From the NCBI GenBank assembly GCA_027306745.1, contig DAHUZD010000348.1:1-6674 (forward strand): a stretch of 6,674 bases of DNA, in the 5' to 3' direction. This document shows, in pieces, positions 6,235 to 6,674 of this stretch. Made by a program: the position numbers and the translations under genes. The notes under the pieces were generated by a model. That model was not told the origin of the DNA, made no database searches, and saw only the letters and a list, made by a program, of their open reading frames with translations. Positions within the stretch are counted from its first letter, which is position 1, and every line of letters begins with the position of its first letter. The stretch comes from Acidobacteriaceae bacterium (GTDB lineage Bacteria > Acidobacteriota > Terriglobia > Terriglobales > Acidobacteriaceae).

Positions 6235-6674
6235 TTACTCCAGCTTCAAAAAGTTGGCGATCATGCGCTTGCCGTTTTGCGTCAGCACACTTTCCGGGTG
6301 GAACTGCACGCCTTCAACGGGATATTTGCGGTGGCGCAGGCCCATGATGAGACCGTCAGCGCGAGCGCTGATCTCCAGCTCGTCCGGCAGGCCGTCTTCG
6401 CTGACAATCAGCGAGTGATAGCGCGTGCAGATCATCGGGCTGGGAATGCCGCGAAAGATGGTGCGGCTGTCGTGCTCGACGGCGCTGGTCTTGCCGTGCA
6501 TCAGGCGCGGCGCGCGCGCGATGTGTCCGCCGAAGGCTGCGCCAATGGCTTGATGGCCCAGGCAGACGCCCAGAATTGGCACCTTGCCGGTGAAGTGCCG
6601 GATCAACGGAATGCTGATGCCGGCCTCTTGCGGCGTGCAGGGCCCGGGCGAAAGCAGAATGCGCGCCGGGGCCA
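6235..6674 (-). CDS. trpG: Glutamine amidotransferase subunit of anthranilate / aminodeoxychorismate synthase (5' end outside window)
   Basis: The frame is open to the right edge, giving about 145 C-terminal residues; roughly 45-50 N-terminal residues of a usual 190-residue protein are missing. The first visible part, [16 protein letters not shown], is the classic TrpG/PabA oxyanion-loop region. [15 protein letters not shown] carries the nucleophile Cys of the class I glutamine amidotransferase triad, and GVQFHPES carries the catalytic His and Glu. The enzyme hydrolyses glutamine and channels ammonia to TrpE (tryptophan) or PabB (folate). Many bacteria use one such protein for both, and the sequence alone does not separate trpG from pabA. 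A shorter reading from a TTG at 6606 would cut off the SPGPCTP motif and is not the real start. The stop TAA is 2 nt before the next minus-strand ATG. Confidence 0.93.
   Translation of the reverse strand, partial: APARILLSPGPCTPQEAGISIPLIRHFTGKVPILGVCLGHQAIGAAFGGHIARAPRLMHGKTSAVEHDSRTIFRGIPSPMICTRYHSLIVSEDGLPDELEISARADGLIMGLRHRKYPVEGVQFHPESVLTQNGKRMIANFLKLE

Noticed and set aside
5882..6418. A 178-codon plus-strand frame over the FecR-like and amidotransferase genes.
   Set aside because: It crosses the junction of two well-supported minus-strand genes and shows no motif.

Overview
This is a GC-rich chromosomal window from a Gram-negative-type bacterium, since it encodes exported c-type cytochromes and a predicted outer-membrane barrel. 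The style of the proteins (Ala/Pro/Thr-rich exported proteins and CxxCH mono-haem cytochromes next to housekeeping genes) suggests an Acidobacteriota (Terriglobia-like) genome. That assignment is an inference, because there is no rRNA or other decisive marker here.

Layout. Positions 1-2224 hold two tandem minus-strand genes for exported mono-haem cytochromes c. The upstream one (1706-2224) is complete and small. The downstream one (1-1579) runs off the left edge. It has a roughly 390-residue low-complexity tract between its signal peptide and its haem domain. A 171-bp divergent intergenic region (2225-2395) follows, then a tight plus-strand cluster: glmU (2396-3796), a pterin-4a-carbinolamine dehydratase (3819-4127) and a predicted outer-membrane barrel with a GTG start (4131-5150). 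This cluster converges on a minus-strand pair: a trpG/pabA-type glutamine amidotransferase entering from the right edge (6235-6674), and an exported protein with a FecR-like central region (5192-6232) that starts 2 nt after the amidotransferase stop.

How the genes fit together. GlmU makes UDP-GlcNAc for peptidoglycan and lipopolysaccharide. The dehydratase recycles pterin cofactor, and the amidotransferase feeds tryptophan or folate synthesis. Two other genes encode secreted or outer-membrane proteins of unknown role. The cytochromes are presumably periplasmic electron carriers with no partner oxidase or dehydrogenase in view.

The most unusual item is the linker of the left-hand cytochrome. 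It is built from 19 modules of about 19-23 residues, each with exactly one Phe at module position 3 and no other aromatic residue between residues 22 and 411. The distal part is also organised into 59-60-residue higher-order repeats. A conventional plus-strand reading of this region gives a 419-codon ORF that is a shadow of the real gene.
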